64,000 bases of DNA from Salinimicrobium xinjiangense DSM 19287 (GCF_000423585.1 NZ_AUIG01000021.1:1-64000), one strand, 5' to 3'. Shown: positions 15,639 to 24,989, counted from the first letter of the stretch. Program-made: numbers and translations. The notes: generated from the sequence alone by a model not told the origin.

Positions 15639-15670
15639 CCTACTTAACTAATAAAAGTGGCTTTAATTTT

Positions 15671-16540
15671 TTACGGCTTTACGAAATTTAATTCGCGTAC
15701 CAGATTTTCAAATAATTCATTACTGTTTATTTTTGAATCCTTAAAAGTTTTAGCCCGGGCGGCCATTACCCTGTGATGATCTTCATGAAAATGATATAGT
15801 TTCCAGCTCCCTTTGTTGTATTCCAGTGAAGTAAGATTTTCTATCCAATCGCCGGAATTGAGATAGATCACTTCGCCTTCCTTGCCTTTAATATTTTTTA
15901 TTACCGGCTGGTGGATATGACCACAAATAACATATTGGTATCCATTGGAAATGGCAATTTCTGCTGCAATTTGTTCAAAGTCGTTTATAAATTTTACCGC
16001 ACTCTTTACACTGTTTTTTATTTTCCTGGAAAGAGATAATTTCCCTCTCCCCATCCTTTCAGAAAAATAATTGCACATCCTGTTGATTAGGATAAGGCTG
16101 TCGTAACCTTTTGCTCCCAACTTTGCCAGCCATTTAGAATTTTGCATAGTAACATCAAAAACATCCCCGTGAAAAATCCAGGTCTTTCTGCCGTCCAGAT
16201 TGAGTACCACCTCATTTACAATTTCAAGGGAACCCATTTCAAAACCAACAAATTTCCTCAACATCTCGTCGTGATTACCGGTGACATAATAGACTTTTAT
16301 ACCCCGGGCCATAAATCCTGTTATACATTTAATGACCTGCATATGTAGATCTGGCCAATAGCTCTTATTAAACTGCCAGATATCAATTATGTCCCCGTTA
16401 AGGATTACTATTTTGGGCTGTATACTTTTAAGATAAGAAACCAGCTCCCCTGCATGACAACCATAGGTGCCCAGGTGAACGTCTGAAATCACGACAACTT
16501 CAACTTTTCGTTTTTTCATCATTTTGAAATATTTTTTCAT
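15671..16540 (-). CDS. LpxH-like metallophosphoesterase (UDP-2,3-diacylglucosamine diphosphatase family)
   Basis: This 289-residue metallophosphoesterase has the motif series VVISDVHLGTYGC, LNGDIIDIWQF, TGNHD, FHGDVFD and CGHIHQP, as in the LpxH-like family. True LpxH cleaves UDP-diacylglucosamine in lipid A synthesis at the inner membrane. I cannot tell whether this is the cell's main LpxH or a specialised paralogue acting with the linked glycosyltransferase and GH1. Starts at Met7 or Met8 are also possible. It is the first gene of the operon. Confidence 0.85.
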   Translation of the reverse strand: MKKYFKMMKKRKVEVVVISDVHLGTYGCHAGELVSYLKSIQPKIVILNGDIIDIWQFNKSYWPDLHMQVIKCITGFMARGIKVYYVTGNHDEMLRKFVGFEMGSLEIVNEVVLNLDGRKTWIFHGDVFDVTMQNSKWLAKLGAKGYDSLILINRMCNYFSERMGRGKLSLSRKIKNSVKSAVKFINDFEQIAAEIAISNGYQYVICGHIHQPVIKNIKGKEGEVIYLNSGDWIENLTSLEYNKGSWKLYHFHEDHHRVMAARAKTFKDSKINSNELFENLVRELNFVKP

Positions 16541-17101
16541 ATAAAGGATTAAAGAAATTAGATCTGTGATGTCTACCGGATGAAAAAAAAGAAGATGAAA
16601 ACGAAAGCGATAAACACAGAATTAAAATTTCCTCAACAAGAAAATTATAATTTTCTCTGTTGCGCCTGAAGGACCCTAAGAACCAATAAAAGAAAAAGGA
16701 GAAAGACAGAACATGGTGATCTTGTGAAAGACCTTGATGCTCGTCAACTATTCGGTTTTTCAATATAAGAGATTTAAGGTTTAGGCAATTTAAAAAGGGA
16801 TTATTACCTCATGGTCACCAGAATATTAAACTGATTTTAAGAATTACACTTTATCAAATAAAAAAAGGGTATAAATTTCTTTACACCCCTGGTTTTGGCT
16901 TAATCAAACAAATCTTACAATTGAAACCGGCCATGGCTTTTAGATTGATCAATTTATTGAAGCAAACCTACTTGAAAAAGCGCGAAATTATATTAAGACA
17001 GTGTGAAGTCATTAATAAGAAAAGCTTTCTCTAAGGAATTAAGAAAGTATTTACGTTAGATAAATATTCCATTCTGTTTATTTCGTTTAGTGGAAATTAG
17101 T
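16541..17101. other. 561-bp gene-free region between marC and the glycosidase operon
   Basis: The region is AT-rich with no credible reading frame. It contains the marC terminator at 16867-16888 and must contain the promoter of the LpxH-like operon near 16545-16700, but I see no clear TAnnTTTG box there. The remainder shows nothing recognisable. Confidence 0.5.
16861..16888 (-). terminator. Terminator after marC
   Basis: The minus strand reads GGGUGUAAA-GAAA-UUUAUACCC, a 9-bp stem with one G-U pair and a stable GAAA tetraloop, followed by seven or more T. It lies about 210 bp beyond the marC stop. Confidence 0.8.
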
Positions 17102-17728
17102 TCAGGTAAGCATTAATACACTTATAACAGCAGAACTTATGTATTCTATCCCAATTGCGATTACAATAAATCCAATAATCCTTGAAATGGCATTTATTCC
17201 CGAAGCACCCAGGAACCTGACAATATAATGCGAGCATTTTAGCATGAGAAAGGTAGCAATACACACGGCAGCTATAGCTAAAACAACAATGATCTTTTGA
17301 GTAAAAAGCTCATATTCGTCATACAACCCAATTAGCAAAGAGATGGAGCCGGGACCTGCGAGCATGGGAATAGCCAAAGGTGTTAATGACACTTCTTCCC
17401 GCTGCAAAGCATCATCTTTCACCCTCTGTTTTTCCATTCCTTTATGTTTAGAAAAGGATCCTGTAAGGAGGGCAAAACCTGAAGCGGCAATAATTAATCC
17501 CCCAGCAATTCTTAAAGATTCGATACTTATTCCAAAAAATTGAAGAACATACTTCCCAAGGAAGAAAGCTATTCCCAGAATAACCATAACATTAATAGAG
17601 GTAAACAGGGAAATCCTGGAGCGTTCATTTAGGGAATGTTCCTGGGTTAAACCTACGAATATGGGCAGTGTACCCAAGAGATTAATTACAGAGAATAAAG
17701 CAGCAAATACAACAATAAATAGTTCCAT
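17102..17728 (-). CDS. MarC family membrane protein
   Basis: This 208-residue integral membrane protein has six hydrophobic helices and the family traits NLLGTLPIFVGLT near the start and PLAIPMLAGPGSISLLIGL in the middle. MarC proteins were once linked to multiple antibiotic resistance, but the function is not settled. It is monocistronic with its own terminator downstream. Confidence 0.9.
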   Translation of the reverse strand: MELFIVVFAALFSVINLLGTLPIFVGLTQEHSLNERSRISLFTSINVMVILGIAFFLGKYVLQFFGISIESLRIAGGLIIAASGFALLTGSFSKHKGMEKQRVKDDALQREEVSLTPLAIPMLAGPGSISLLIGLYDEYELFTQKIIVVLAIAAVCIATFLMLKCSHYIVRFLGASGINAISRIIGFIVIAIGIEYISSAVISVLMLT

Positions 17729-17928
17729 TTTTTTTCTGCAAAAATGGTTCAGCTTTTTAACTCATAATCTACAATTCTATTAATTGTATATTATATAATC
17801 TTAAACACAAAGTCTTCGGGTAAAACTTGTAATTCTATTTTTTTCGCCAAAACCCTGATGAGAGAATTTTTGAGGCATGCCGAACTATATATGAGTTTAA
17901 AACCCAATCCGTAAATTTTTCCAAAAAA

Positions 17929-17954
17929 AAATCGCCGAGTTACCTCAGCGATTT
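17929..17954 (-). terminator. Terminator after the MORN-type gene
   Basis: On the minus strand the arms AAATCGCTGAG and CTCGGCGATTT pair over 11 bp with one U-G, loop GTAA, followed by a run of eight or more T. It lies 23 bp after the stop at 17977. Confidence 0.8.
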
Positions 17955-17976
17955 ATAAATCAATTTTTTGAAAATT

Positions 17977-18339
17977 TTATTTACTTACAAGTCCTTCGTC
18001 TCTTACACGGTGAATTACTGAAGCAATGGCATTGTCCTCAAAATCCACTTCAGAAAGCCTGTCTTCACTCCAGAAGAACCATTTACCTGTTTTAGTACCT
18101 TGGGAATATTTCCCCAGGGCTGTAGTATTTCCTTCTATGTCGTAAGAAATCCATTCTCCATGGAGTTTGCCGTTCTTATATGTTCCTTTTTGGGCTATTT
18201 GCCCATTGTCATGATAAAATGTTGCCTCTATAAGATCTCCTTGTTGACGCAATTCTTTTTTTACATCATTCTCCTGCGCCGTTACCATTCCTCCACTGAA
18301 TATGGCCAAACATAACAGCAGTAGTTTAATTGTTTTCAT
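17977..18339 (-). CDS. Exported MORN/YwqK-type repeat protein
   Basis: This 120-residue protein starts with a signal peptide (MKTIKLLLLCLAIFSGG, cleavage near VTAQ). MORN-like repeats follow: YHDNGQIAQKGTYKNGKLHGEW, then YDIEGNTTALGKYSQGTKTGKW. Such short antitoxin-YwqK-type repeats often form surface or periplasmic interaction modules in Bacteroidota. The start at 18339 excludes 19 residues that would precede the signal peptide. It is divergent from the TonB receptor at 18564. Confidence 0.82.
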   Translation of the reverse strand: MKTIKLLLLCLAIFSGGMVTAQENDVKKELRQQGDLIEATFYHDNGQIAQKGTYKNGKLHGEWISYDIEGNTTALGKYSQGTKTGKWFFWSEDRLSEVDFEDNAIASVIHRVRDEGLVSK

Positions 18340-18563
18340 CTCTGCCTGATTTTGAGTTCTCTCTAAAGATAAGAAAATTTTAGTTTTCCGAAACATTGAG
18401 GTAACATTAAATTAACATTGGCTCCGCAGTTGTCAGTTTTAATAATTCTTGAAATTCTTTTCGCATAATATTCAGATAACCTAGTGGTGATAGTTCTTTA
18501 ATCTGAGATTAACACTACAGTTACATTACACCTCTTTCTTTGCGGCATTGAAATTCGACAAAA

Positions 18564-21356
18564 ATGAAAAGTATTTTAACATTTGCTATAACCGTCCTTT
18601 TCACCATGGCCGTGTATGCGCAAAATCCAGAAACCGGTACTATAGCTGGAAAACTTGCAGATAAGGAAATGCAGGGGGAACCTCTTCCTTTTGCTAACGT
18701 TCTCATTAAAGGAACTACTAAAGGAGCTACTACAGATATGGATGGCCTTTATTCTCTAACTAATCTTGAGCCGGGAACTTACACTGTTGTTTTTAGCTTT
18801 TTAGGATATGAGACTTTAGAAGTGCCAAACGTAGAAGTTGTTGCAAATAAAGTTACAGAAATAAATACAGAACTTGGAAGCAGTGCGGCCTCCCTTGATG
18901 AAGTGATGATTACCACCGTATCCAGAAGAGATTCTGAAGTGGCTCTTTTACTGGATCAGAAAAAAGCAATAGCCATTAAGGAAGGTATTGGAGCCCGTGA
19001 ATTAGCCAAATTGGGCATCTCTGATGCAGCTAAAGCCACAACCCGGATTTCGGGAGTGACCAGCAGTGAAGCATCGGGTGATATTTTCGTAAGAGGATTG
19101 GGTGACCGTTACTTATACACAACACTTAACGGACTTCCCATACCCTCAGACGATGTGGAAAGAAAGAATATAGACCTTGAACTTTTTTCTACCGGCGTGA
19201 TCCAGAGTGTAGCTATTAGCAAGACCTACTCTTCGGGTAGTTCGGCAGACCAGGCTTCAGGTAATATTGATATTACCACCAGGGAATTGGTTGGAAAAGG
19301 TGAACTGAGTTTTGGCGCAGGTGCAGGAATAAACACCAATGTTATAAAAGAGGGAGTGTTTAATAATTTCAAGTCCTCTCCCAACATGGAGAATACAGAT
19401 TTTGGTTTTTATACCGGCGGAAAGGCTTCAGAATATAAATTAATTCACCAGGACTGGAATCCCGGTACTGCCGACTTTCCAATGAATTACAAGTACAACC
19501 TTACAGCCGGAAAAAGGTTTGGACAAAAGCTTGAGGTTTTACTAACTGCGTCGCAAGACGTGGACTATCAATTTACAGAAGGAGTATTTCGGGAATTCCG
19601 CGCTAACTTTGTTACAGATACTATAACAGATGCAACTGTTTATTCCAAAACAGTGAATACAACAGGACTGGCAACTGTTGCCTATGAGCTGGATGCTAAC
19701 AATAAGCTTAGGGCAAATAGCCTTTTCATCAATAAACTTTCAGACAATGTTTACGAAGGCGGAAGAAACCAGGAGGGATTCATTTTTGAAGAAACAGATC
19801 CGGGTGAAGGGCTCTCTCAATTTGTAAGAGATCAAAATACAAAACAAACCCGCCTTTGGGTCAATCAACTACTGGGAGAACACAAGCTGGGAGAAAGAAA
19901 CAACCTGGATTGGGCTGCCGGACTGAACCTTGTAAATGCCGACGAACCGAACCGTATAAGAAATGAGGTCAATTTTAATGACGACGTGGTATATCTTGGA
20001 GATACCGGAGGTTACCAGCAAAGAAAAAGTTACCAGGAAATTGACGACTATGAATTTAACGGGAGGATTCAGGATAGACAGGAAATACTTACAGCCGAAA
20101 ACAGGCAACTTGATCTAAATTTTGGAGGAACTTACAGATACAAAGAAAGAGATTTTATTTCACGTTTTCTTGGATTAATCGAACCTTCCAAAAGAACTTT
20201 GACTCCTTCTTCAATAGACAATCTGGAGGAAGTTTTCTCCGAAGAGAATCTTAATAATGGCACTATTAGTATCAATAATACCCTTCAGGCAGACAGGTAC
20301 AGGGCTAACCTGGAATCGGCCGCAGGATTTGCCACTATTAATTTTGGCCTGGAGAAACTAAATATCAATGCCGGAGTCCGCTACCAAAAGGATGAACTTT
20401 ATGTCGAGTACAACGTGGGGAACATTCCGGGAAGAACTGGCACATCAAATCTTTCCTACAATAATTTTTATCCTGCTGTCAACCTTCGTTATGCGCTAAA
20501 CGACAAATCGAATCTTCGCCTCGCTGCCAGTAAAACCATTACCCTGCCTGAATTTAAAGAAGTAGCTCCTTTCGAGTACGTTTCCCAAACCGGACAGGTC
20601 ACCAGAGGTAATCCTAATCTAGAGGCGTCAACAAATTACAATCTTGATCTTAAATATGAAATCTTTCCTTCTGGTGGAGAATTGTTATCCCTTACCGGAT
20701 TCTACAAAAGAATAGAAGATCCAATTAATCAGGTTCAGGACAGGGGTTCTGCAGGTATCTATTCCTATTTTAATGCGGGAGACCAGGCGAAGATCTATGG
20801 ACTGGAATTGGAAACAAGACTGGAACTAGTAAGAATGGAAAATGGTGCAGCCTATGACTTTAATCTTGGATTTAATGCTTCCCGTATGTGGCACTCACAA
20901 GATCTTAAGGAACTAAGAAATGAAAATGGACAACTCCTCCGCACCTTTAGATATAAAGGTCTTACAGAAACTGGGCTGCAAGGTGCATCGGATTGGATCT
21001 TTAACGGTTCTTTAAACCTGGTTGTCGGCACAGAAAATCCTTTTATGGCAAGTATTGTCGCGAATTATGCTTCAGACAAAATCTTTGCGCTTGGTGCTCC
21101 TGAAAGGCAATCAGACAGTGAAACTTTTTACAATGATGCAATTATTGAAAAAGGTTTTGTAACCCTGGACGCAGTCCTTAGTCAGGATCTGGGAGATCAC
21201 TGGGGTATTAAATTCACCGGAAAAAACCTTCTAAACCCAACAGTAGAAAGAGTACAGGATGTAAGACCCTCTACAACAGGAATAGAAACTACCGAAACAG
21301 TTAGATCTTACACCAGGGGCGCAGTACTGTCGCTGGGAATTAACTACAGCTTTTAA
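18564..21356 (+). CDS. TonB-dependent outer-membrane receptor
   Basis: This 930-residue protein has a signal peptide (residues 1-20), a carboxypeptidase-regulatory-like beta-sandwich (about 25-110, with PFANVLIKGTTKGATTDMDG), a TonB-box-like stretch near DEVMITTVSR, a plug domain (ARELAKLGIS to SGNIDITTRE) and a 22-strand barrel ending in the aromatic SLGINYSF. It imports a ligand across the outer membrane using TonB energy. The ligand is unknown. The partner 43 bp downstream is a large lipoprotein that is not SusD-like, so this is a non-classical receptor-lipoprotein pair. Confidence 0.92.
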   Translation: MKSILTFAITVLFTMAVYAQNPETGTIAGKLADKEMQGEPLPFANVLIKGTTKGATTDMDGLYSLTNLEPGTYTVVFSFLGYETLEVPNVEVVANKVTEINTELGSSAASLDEVMITTVSRRDSEVALLLDQKKAIAIKEGIGARELAKLGISDAAKATTRISGVTSSEASGDIFVRGLGDRYLYTTLNGLPIPSDDVERKNIDLELFSTGVIQSVAISKTYSSGSSADQASGNIDITTRELVGKGELSFGAGAGINTNVIKEGVFNNFKSSPNMENTDFGFYTGGKASEYKLIHQDWNPGTADFPMNYKYNLTAGKRFGQKLEVLLTASQDVDYQFTEGVFREFRANFVTDTITDATVYSKTVNTTGLATVAYELDANNKLRANSLFINKLSDNVYEGGRNQEGFIFEETDPGEGLSQFVRDQNTKQTRLWVNQLLGEHKLGERNNLDWAAGLNLVNADEPNRIRNEVNFNDDVVYLGDTGGYQQRKSYQEIDDYEFNGRIQDRQEILTAENRQLDLNFGGTYRYKERDFISRFLGLIEPSKRTLTPSSIDNLEEVFSEENLNNGTISINNTLQADRYRANLESAAGFATINFGLEKLNINAGVRYQKDELYVEYNVGNIPGRTGTSNLSYNNFYPAVNLRYALNDKSNLRLAASKTITLPEFKEVAPFEYVSQTGQVTRGNPNLEASTNYNLDLKYEIFPSGGELLSLTGFYKRIEDPINQVQDRGSAGIYSYFNAGDQAKIYGLELETRLELVRMENGAAYDFNLGFNASRMWHSQDLKELRNENGQLLRTFRYKGLTETGLQGASDWIFNGSLNLVVGTENPFMASIVANYASDKIFALGAPERQSDSETFYNDAIIEKGFVTLDAVLSQDLGDHWGIKFTGKNLLNPTVERVQDVRPSTTGIETTETVRSYTRGAVLSLGINYSF

Positions 21357-21399
21357 TCTTAACAAACCACTTTAAAATAAATTAATTAAAACAGACACA

Positions 21400-23337
21400 A
21401 TGAAAAAAATGACTAAAAACTTAGCTGTCCTTTTCTTACTATTCAGCGGCTTGATATTTACAGCCTGTAGTGAGGATAACGACCCAATCATCGATAACCC
21501 ACAAGTTGAAAACGATGAATTGAATGGAGAATTAAATGAAAACCTAACTCTTGATCCATCTGTAGAGTATAAACTTACAGGATCCTTTGAAGTACTTGCA
21601 GGTAATACCTTGACCATTCCAGCAGGAACTAAGATTGTGGCCAGTAAAGGCACAGAAGTTTATATAGCCATACATAAGGATGCCGATATAGTAATTAATG
21701 GTACTCAAGGCAATCCGGTTGTAATGAGGTCTGCTAATGGTCAACCCGGAGACTGGGGAGGACTTGTGATCCTTGGAAATGGAATTACTACAGAAGGAGT
21801 TGATGTAACTGCCGAAGTAGGTGGATTTAAATATGGAGGAACGAATAACAGTGACAACTCCGGAACTATTGAATATCTTGTTATTGAAGGCGCAGGAGCT
21901 CAAATAAATGCAGATTCCCAATACAACGGTTTATCCTTATATGCAGTTGGAAGCGGCACTACAATTAATAATGTAGCAATCCTTGATGGTGCCGATGACG
22001 GTATAGAATTCTTTGGAGGTGCAGTATCTGCAACTAATTTATATCTTGAAAACAACGAAGATGACTCAGTGGACTGGACCGAAGGTTGGAATGGTACAAT
22101 TACAAATGTTTATGTACTTCACACTATAGGAGGTTTCTCTACTGCGATTGAGGCCGATGGAGTTAATAACAATCCACAAATCATCAACTTCACTGCTGTT
22201 TCTACAACTGGTGGAACTGCACTACAATTCAAAAAAGAATCGGGCGCTACTTTTGAAGGTCTTTCTTTAACTGGTTATGATACTTCAGTAGATATGCGAG
22301 ATAATGGCCCCCTAGCCAACGTAGTTGTTGAAGGTAATGTAGCAAATCCTGAGGTGAATTATACTATTCCCGCAACTGTTTCTGCAAATGCTTTTACCTG
22401 GATCAATAACAGAAGTAGCGTAGATTCAAATATTCTTCAAGGCACAGTAGATGGAACAGTAACTCTTGATCCTGCTGTAACCTACAACCTTAACTCTTCA
22501 TATATTGTTCAGGATGGAGGTAAACTGGTTATTCCTGCAGGAACAAAGATCGTTGCAAGAGACGGCGGTACAGATGTATATATCGCAGTACTTAAAGGTG
22601 GTATGATCGATATTCAGGGAACTGAAGCAAATCCTGTAGTGATCTCATCTGCCAACGGAAATCCAGGAGACTGGGGTGGACTTACAATAGTTGGAGATGC
22701 CACAACTACTGAAGGTGTTGATGCAGTAGCTGAAGTTGGCGGATTTGTTTACGGGGGTAACAATGATGAGGACAACTCGGGAAGCATAAAGTACCTTGTG
22801 ATTTCAGGAACCGGAGCCCAAATCAATTCTGAATCTCAGTATAACGGCATCTCCTTTTATGCTGTTGGATCTGGCACAACCGTAGAAAATATTGCTGTAC
22901 TCAGTGGAGCTGATGACGGTGTGGAATTTTTTGGAGGAACTGTATCCGCTACCAATCTTTATCTTGAAAATCTTGAAGACGACGCTGTAGACTGGACAGA
23001 AGGCTGGAATGGAACCGTTACCAATGTGTACGTTAACCACACGATAGAAAACTTCTCCACTGCAGTTGAAGCCGATGGTGCTAATGGCGATCCAAAACTG
23101 GTTAACTTTACAGCAATTTCTACTACCGGAGGGACTGCACTACAGTTCAAGAAAGAATCTGGTGCAACTATTACTAACTTATACCTGGAAGGTTACGAAA
23201 AGAATATTGATATGAGAGATGGTGGTCCTTTGGCTAATGTGAAGATAGATGGTGCGATTGCCGTACCGGAGGATGCCTATAACCTCGGATCAAAAGTTGA
23301 TGTTTCAACCTGGACCTGGATTGACGCCGAACTTTAG
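21400..23337 (+). CDS. Surface lipoprotein with two tandem beta-helix-like repeats
   Basis: The 645-residue product begins with a lipoprotein signal peptide (lipobox LIFTAC, Cys about residue 23). The rest is two strongly similar halves of about 290 residues each (roughly 45-335 and 350-640). Each carries IPAGTKIVA, GDWGGL, GVD-AEVGGF-YGG, NGS/YAVGSGTT, DWTEGWNGT, TTGGTALQFKKESGA and MRD-GPLANV in the same order. The short repeating strands suggest a right-handed beta-helix. Being just after a TonB receptor on one transcript suggests surface ligand capture for it. A terminator follows at 23365. The function is not known to me. Confidence 0.85.
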   Translation: MKKMTKNLAVLFLLFSGLIFTACSEDNDPIIDNPQVENDELNGELNENLTLDPSVEYKLTGSFEVLAGNTLTIPAGTKIVASKGTEVYIAIHKDADIVINGTQGNPVVMRSANGQPGDWGGLVILGNGITTEGVDVTAEVGGFKYGGTNNSDNSGTIEYLVIEGAGAQINADSQYNGLSLYAVGSGTTINNVAILDGADDGIEFFGGAVSATNLYLENNEDDSVDWTEGWNGTITNVYVLHTIGGFSTAIEADGVNNNPQIINFTAVSTTGGTALQFKKESGATFEGLSLTGYDTSVDMRDNGPLANVVVEGNVANPEVNYTIPATVSANAFTWINNRSSVDSNILQGTVDGTVTLDPAVTYNLNSSYIVQDGGKLVIPAGTKIVARDGGTDVYIAVLKGGMIDIQGTEANPVVISSANGNPGDWGGLTIVGDATTTEGVDAVAEVGGFVYGGNNDEDNSGSIKYLVISGTGAQINSESQYNGISFYAVGSGTTVENIAVLSGADDGVEFFGGTVSATNLYLENLEDDAVDWTEGWNGTVTNVYVNHTIENFSTAVEADGANGDPKLVNFTAISTTGGTALQFKKESGATITNLYLEGYEKNIDMRDGGPLANVKIDGAIAVPEDAYNLGSKVDVSTWTWIDAEL

Positions 23338-23364
23338 AAATTTTCAGCAATCGCTAAAATTAGA

Positions 23365-23389
23365 AAAGGCTGCCTTAACGGTAGCCTTT
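23365..23389 (+). terminator. Terminator after the duplicated lipoprotein gene
   Basis: The stem AAAGGCTGCC / GGTAGCCTTT (one G-U pair) with a short TTAAC loop is followed by CTTATTTTATT. It lies 28 bp past the stop. Confidence 0.85.
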
Positions 23390-23464
23390 CTTATTTTATT
23401 GCACAAAATGACACTTTAACGTTTCTTCAACTAAAAATTGGTGCGGTTTTTGAAATTTTTATTG

Positions 23465-23472
23465 TAATTTTG
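23465..23472 (+). promoter_or_regulatory. -7 box TAATTTTG
   Basis: This is a match to TAnnTTTG 20 bp before ATG 23492. A TTG at 23438-23440 gives a spacer of 24 bp, slightly long. It is a likely promoter for the T9SS cargo gene, separate from the TonB receptor operon. Confidence 0.5.
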
Positions 23473-23491
23473 ATTTGATACTTAGCTGAAA

Positions 23492-23830
23492 ATGAAACAA
23501 CTCTACTTGTACCCCCTTATGATCATTGGCCTTTTGCTGTTCGCAAATCCGGCCTTTGCGCAGGTATCTCCCGTTGAAACTCCTGTTAAAGAAGTTCCTA
23601 TTGAAGGTCTTTCTATTTTTCCTAATCCTGCTTCTGGACAGAAGGTTTATATTAATACAAAGGATGGAAAAGCTAAAAAAGTAGAGATCTACAATGTACT
23701 GGGAAATGCTATTCTTTCTGCCCAGCTCATTGGAAATGAACTGAATATTTCCACTCTTGAACCCGGGGTTTACATTATGAAGATCCAGGAAGGAAAGAGC
23801 ACTGCTACCCGCAAGCTCGTCGTTCGATAA
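23492..23830 (+). CDS. Minimal T9SS type A sorting-domain protein
   Basis: This 112-residue protein is a signal peptide (residues 1-23, ending FAQ) plus a short linker and a type A T9SS C-terminal domain. The domain shows FPNPASG, VEIYNVLGNAIL and LEPGVYIMKIQEG, and ends with RKLVV. Such domains send proteins through the type IX secretion system, normally attached to a large cargo domain; here there is essentially no cargo. It may be a surface or matrix peptide, or a stray sorting tail. It has its own promoter and terminator context. Confidence 0.85.
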   Translation: MKQLYLYPLMIIGLLLFANPAFAQVSPVETPVKEVPIEGLSIFPNPASGQKVYINTKDGKAKKVEIYNVLGNAILSAQLIGNELNISTLEPGVYIMKIQEGKSTATRKLVVR

Positions 23831-23852
23831 ATATCTCATTTAATTTATTCTT

Positions 23853-23860
23853 TACCTTTG
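23853..23860 (+). promoter_or_regulatory. -7 box TACCTTTG
   Basis: This is a perfect TAnnTTTG match 16 bp before ATG 23877, giving a leader of about 10 nt. There is no good -33 TTG at the standard spacing. Confidence 0.5.
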
Positions 23861-23876
23861 CAGCTTCAACTCCGCT

Positions 23877-24857
23877 ATGAAGCAGCCTAAGGATATATTT
23901 TCCATTACTACTGCCAAAGATTTTGACGCAAAATCTTTGCAGGTGTTCCGGTATCAGTATACTAACAACAAAGTGTACCGAAACTTCTGCGATCTGCTGG
24001 CCCGAAATCCTGAAAACGTACATGTTACTAAAAACATTCCTTTTCTACCCATTAAATTCTTCAAGTCCCATAAGGTAATTTCTTCAGAGGAAAACACAGA
24101 TATTACTTTTACAAGCAGCGGAACTACCGGGCAGCAAACCAGCAAACACTACGTAACTGATCTCTCCTTTTATGAGGAAAGTTTCCTCAGGTGCTTCGGG
24201 ATTTTCTACGGAAGTGTGGAAGACTATGTGGTCCTTGCCATGTTACCTTCCTATCTTGAACGCACAGGATCCTCTTTGATATACATGGTAGAGGATCTAA
24301 TCCGGAGAAGTAAAAAACCTGAGAGCGGATTTCATTTACATGACCTGAATGCGCTGGTTGAAAAAATTAAGTATCTGGAGCAGAGAGGTCAGAAAGTTCT
24401 TCTTATTGGAGTTTCTTTCGCTTTACTCGACCTTGCTGAAACTTACAGCCTGGATCTTAAACATACCATTGTGATGGAAACCGGAGGCATGAAAGGCCGC
24501 AGAAAAGAGATGATCAGGGCTGAACTTCACGAGACCTTAAGGAGAGGATTAGGTGTGGAAAACATCCACAGTGAATATGGAATGACCGAATTACTTTCCC
24601 AGGCATACGCCCTCAAAAATGGCATTTTTGAATGTCCTCCATGGATGAAGCTGCTTATTCGTGATCCCGAAGACGCCCTTAGCTGGCTACCAAACGGGAA
24701 ATCTGGCGGAATTAACGTTATTGATCTTGCCAATATTAACTCCTGCTCTTTTATCGCCACCCAGGATCTGGGAAAGAATCTAGAGGATGGAAAAACAGAG
24801 ATATTAGGCCGTTTCGACAACAGCGACATCCGGGGTTGCAACCTGATGGTTTTTTAA
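23877..24857 (+). CDS. LuxE-like acyl-protein synthetase / acyltransferase
   Basis: This 326-residue protein has an adenylate-forming P-loop (TFTSSGTTGQQTS) and the LuxE/acyl-protein synthetase fold, with HSEYGMTELLSQAYA and a C-terminal GRFDNSDIRGCNL. In luminous bacteria LuxE activates fatty acids; stand-alone homologues in Bacteroidota probably activate a carboxylate for a ligase or lipid pathway. No luxC or luxD is near. It is monocistronic. Confidence 0.8.
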   Translation: MKQPKDIFSITTAKDFDAKSLQVFRYQYTNNKVYRNFCDLLARNPENVHVTKNIPFLPIKFFKSHKVISSEENTDITFTSSGTTGQQTSKHYVTDLSFYEESFLRCFGIFYGSVEDYVVLAMLPSYLERTGSSLIYMVEDLIRRSKKPESGFHLHDLNALVEKIKYLEQRGQKVLLIGVSFALLDLAETYSLDLKHTIVMETGGMKGRRKEMIRAELHETLRRGLGVENIHSEYGMTELLSQAYALKNGIFECPPWMKLLIRDPEDALSWLPNGKSGGINVIDLANINSCSFIATQDLGKNLEDGKTEILGRFDNSDIRGCNLMVF

Positions 24858-24951
24858 CACAAAAATTTTTTTGGTACCTGTAAGGAATTGATTTTCTGCC
24901 GACTTACTGTTCGGTTAGATTATGTTTTCATAATTGGTTGGTTAGTTAGTA

Positions 24952-24980
24952 GCCCCCTTCGCTCTCTAAAGCAAGGGGGC
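24952..24980. terminator. Bidirectional terminator between luxE-like gene and tyrS
   Basis: The stem GCCCCCTT / AAGGGGGC with inner GC/GC pairs and an 8-base loop lies between convergent genes, 95 bp after the luxE-like stop and 10 bp before the tyrS stop. Its tails are only moderately T-rich. Confidence 0.7.
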
Positions 24981-24989
24981 TTACTTATT

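Noticed and set aside
16500-16763. 87-codon minus-strand frame upstream of the LpxH-like gene
   Set aside because: Its composition (runs of Phe and Ser from AT-rich DNA) and lack of any domain point to chance.
21372-23150. Several minus-strand frames inside the duplicated lipoprotein gene
   Set aside because: They mirror a repetitive coding sequence on the plus strand that has a signal peptide and lipobox.
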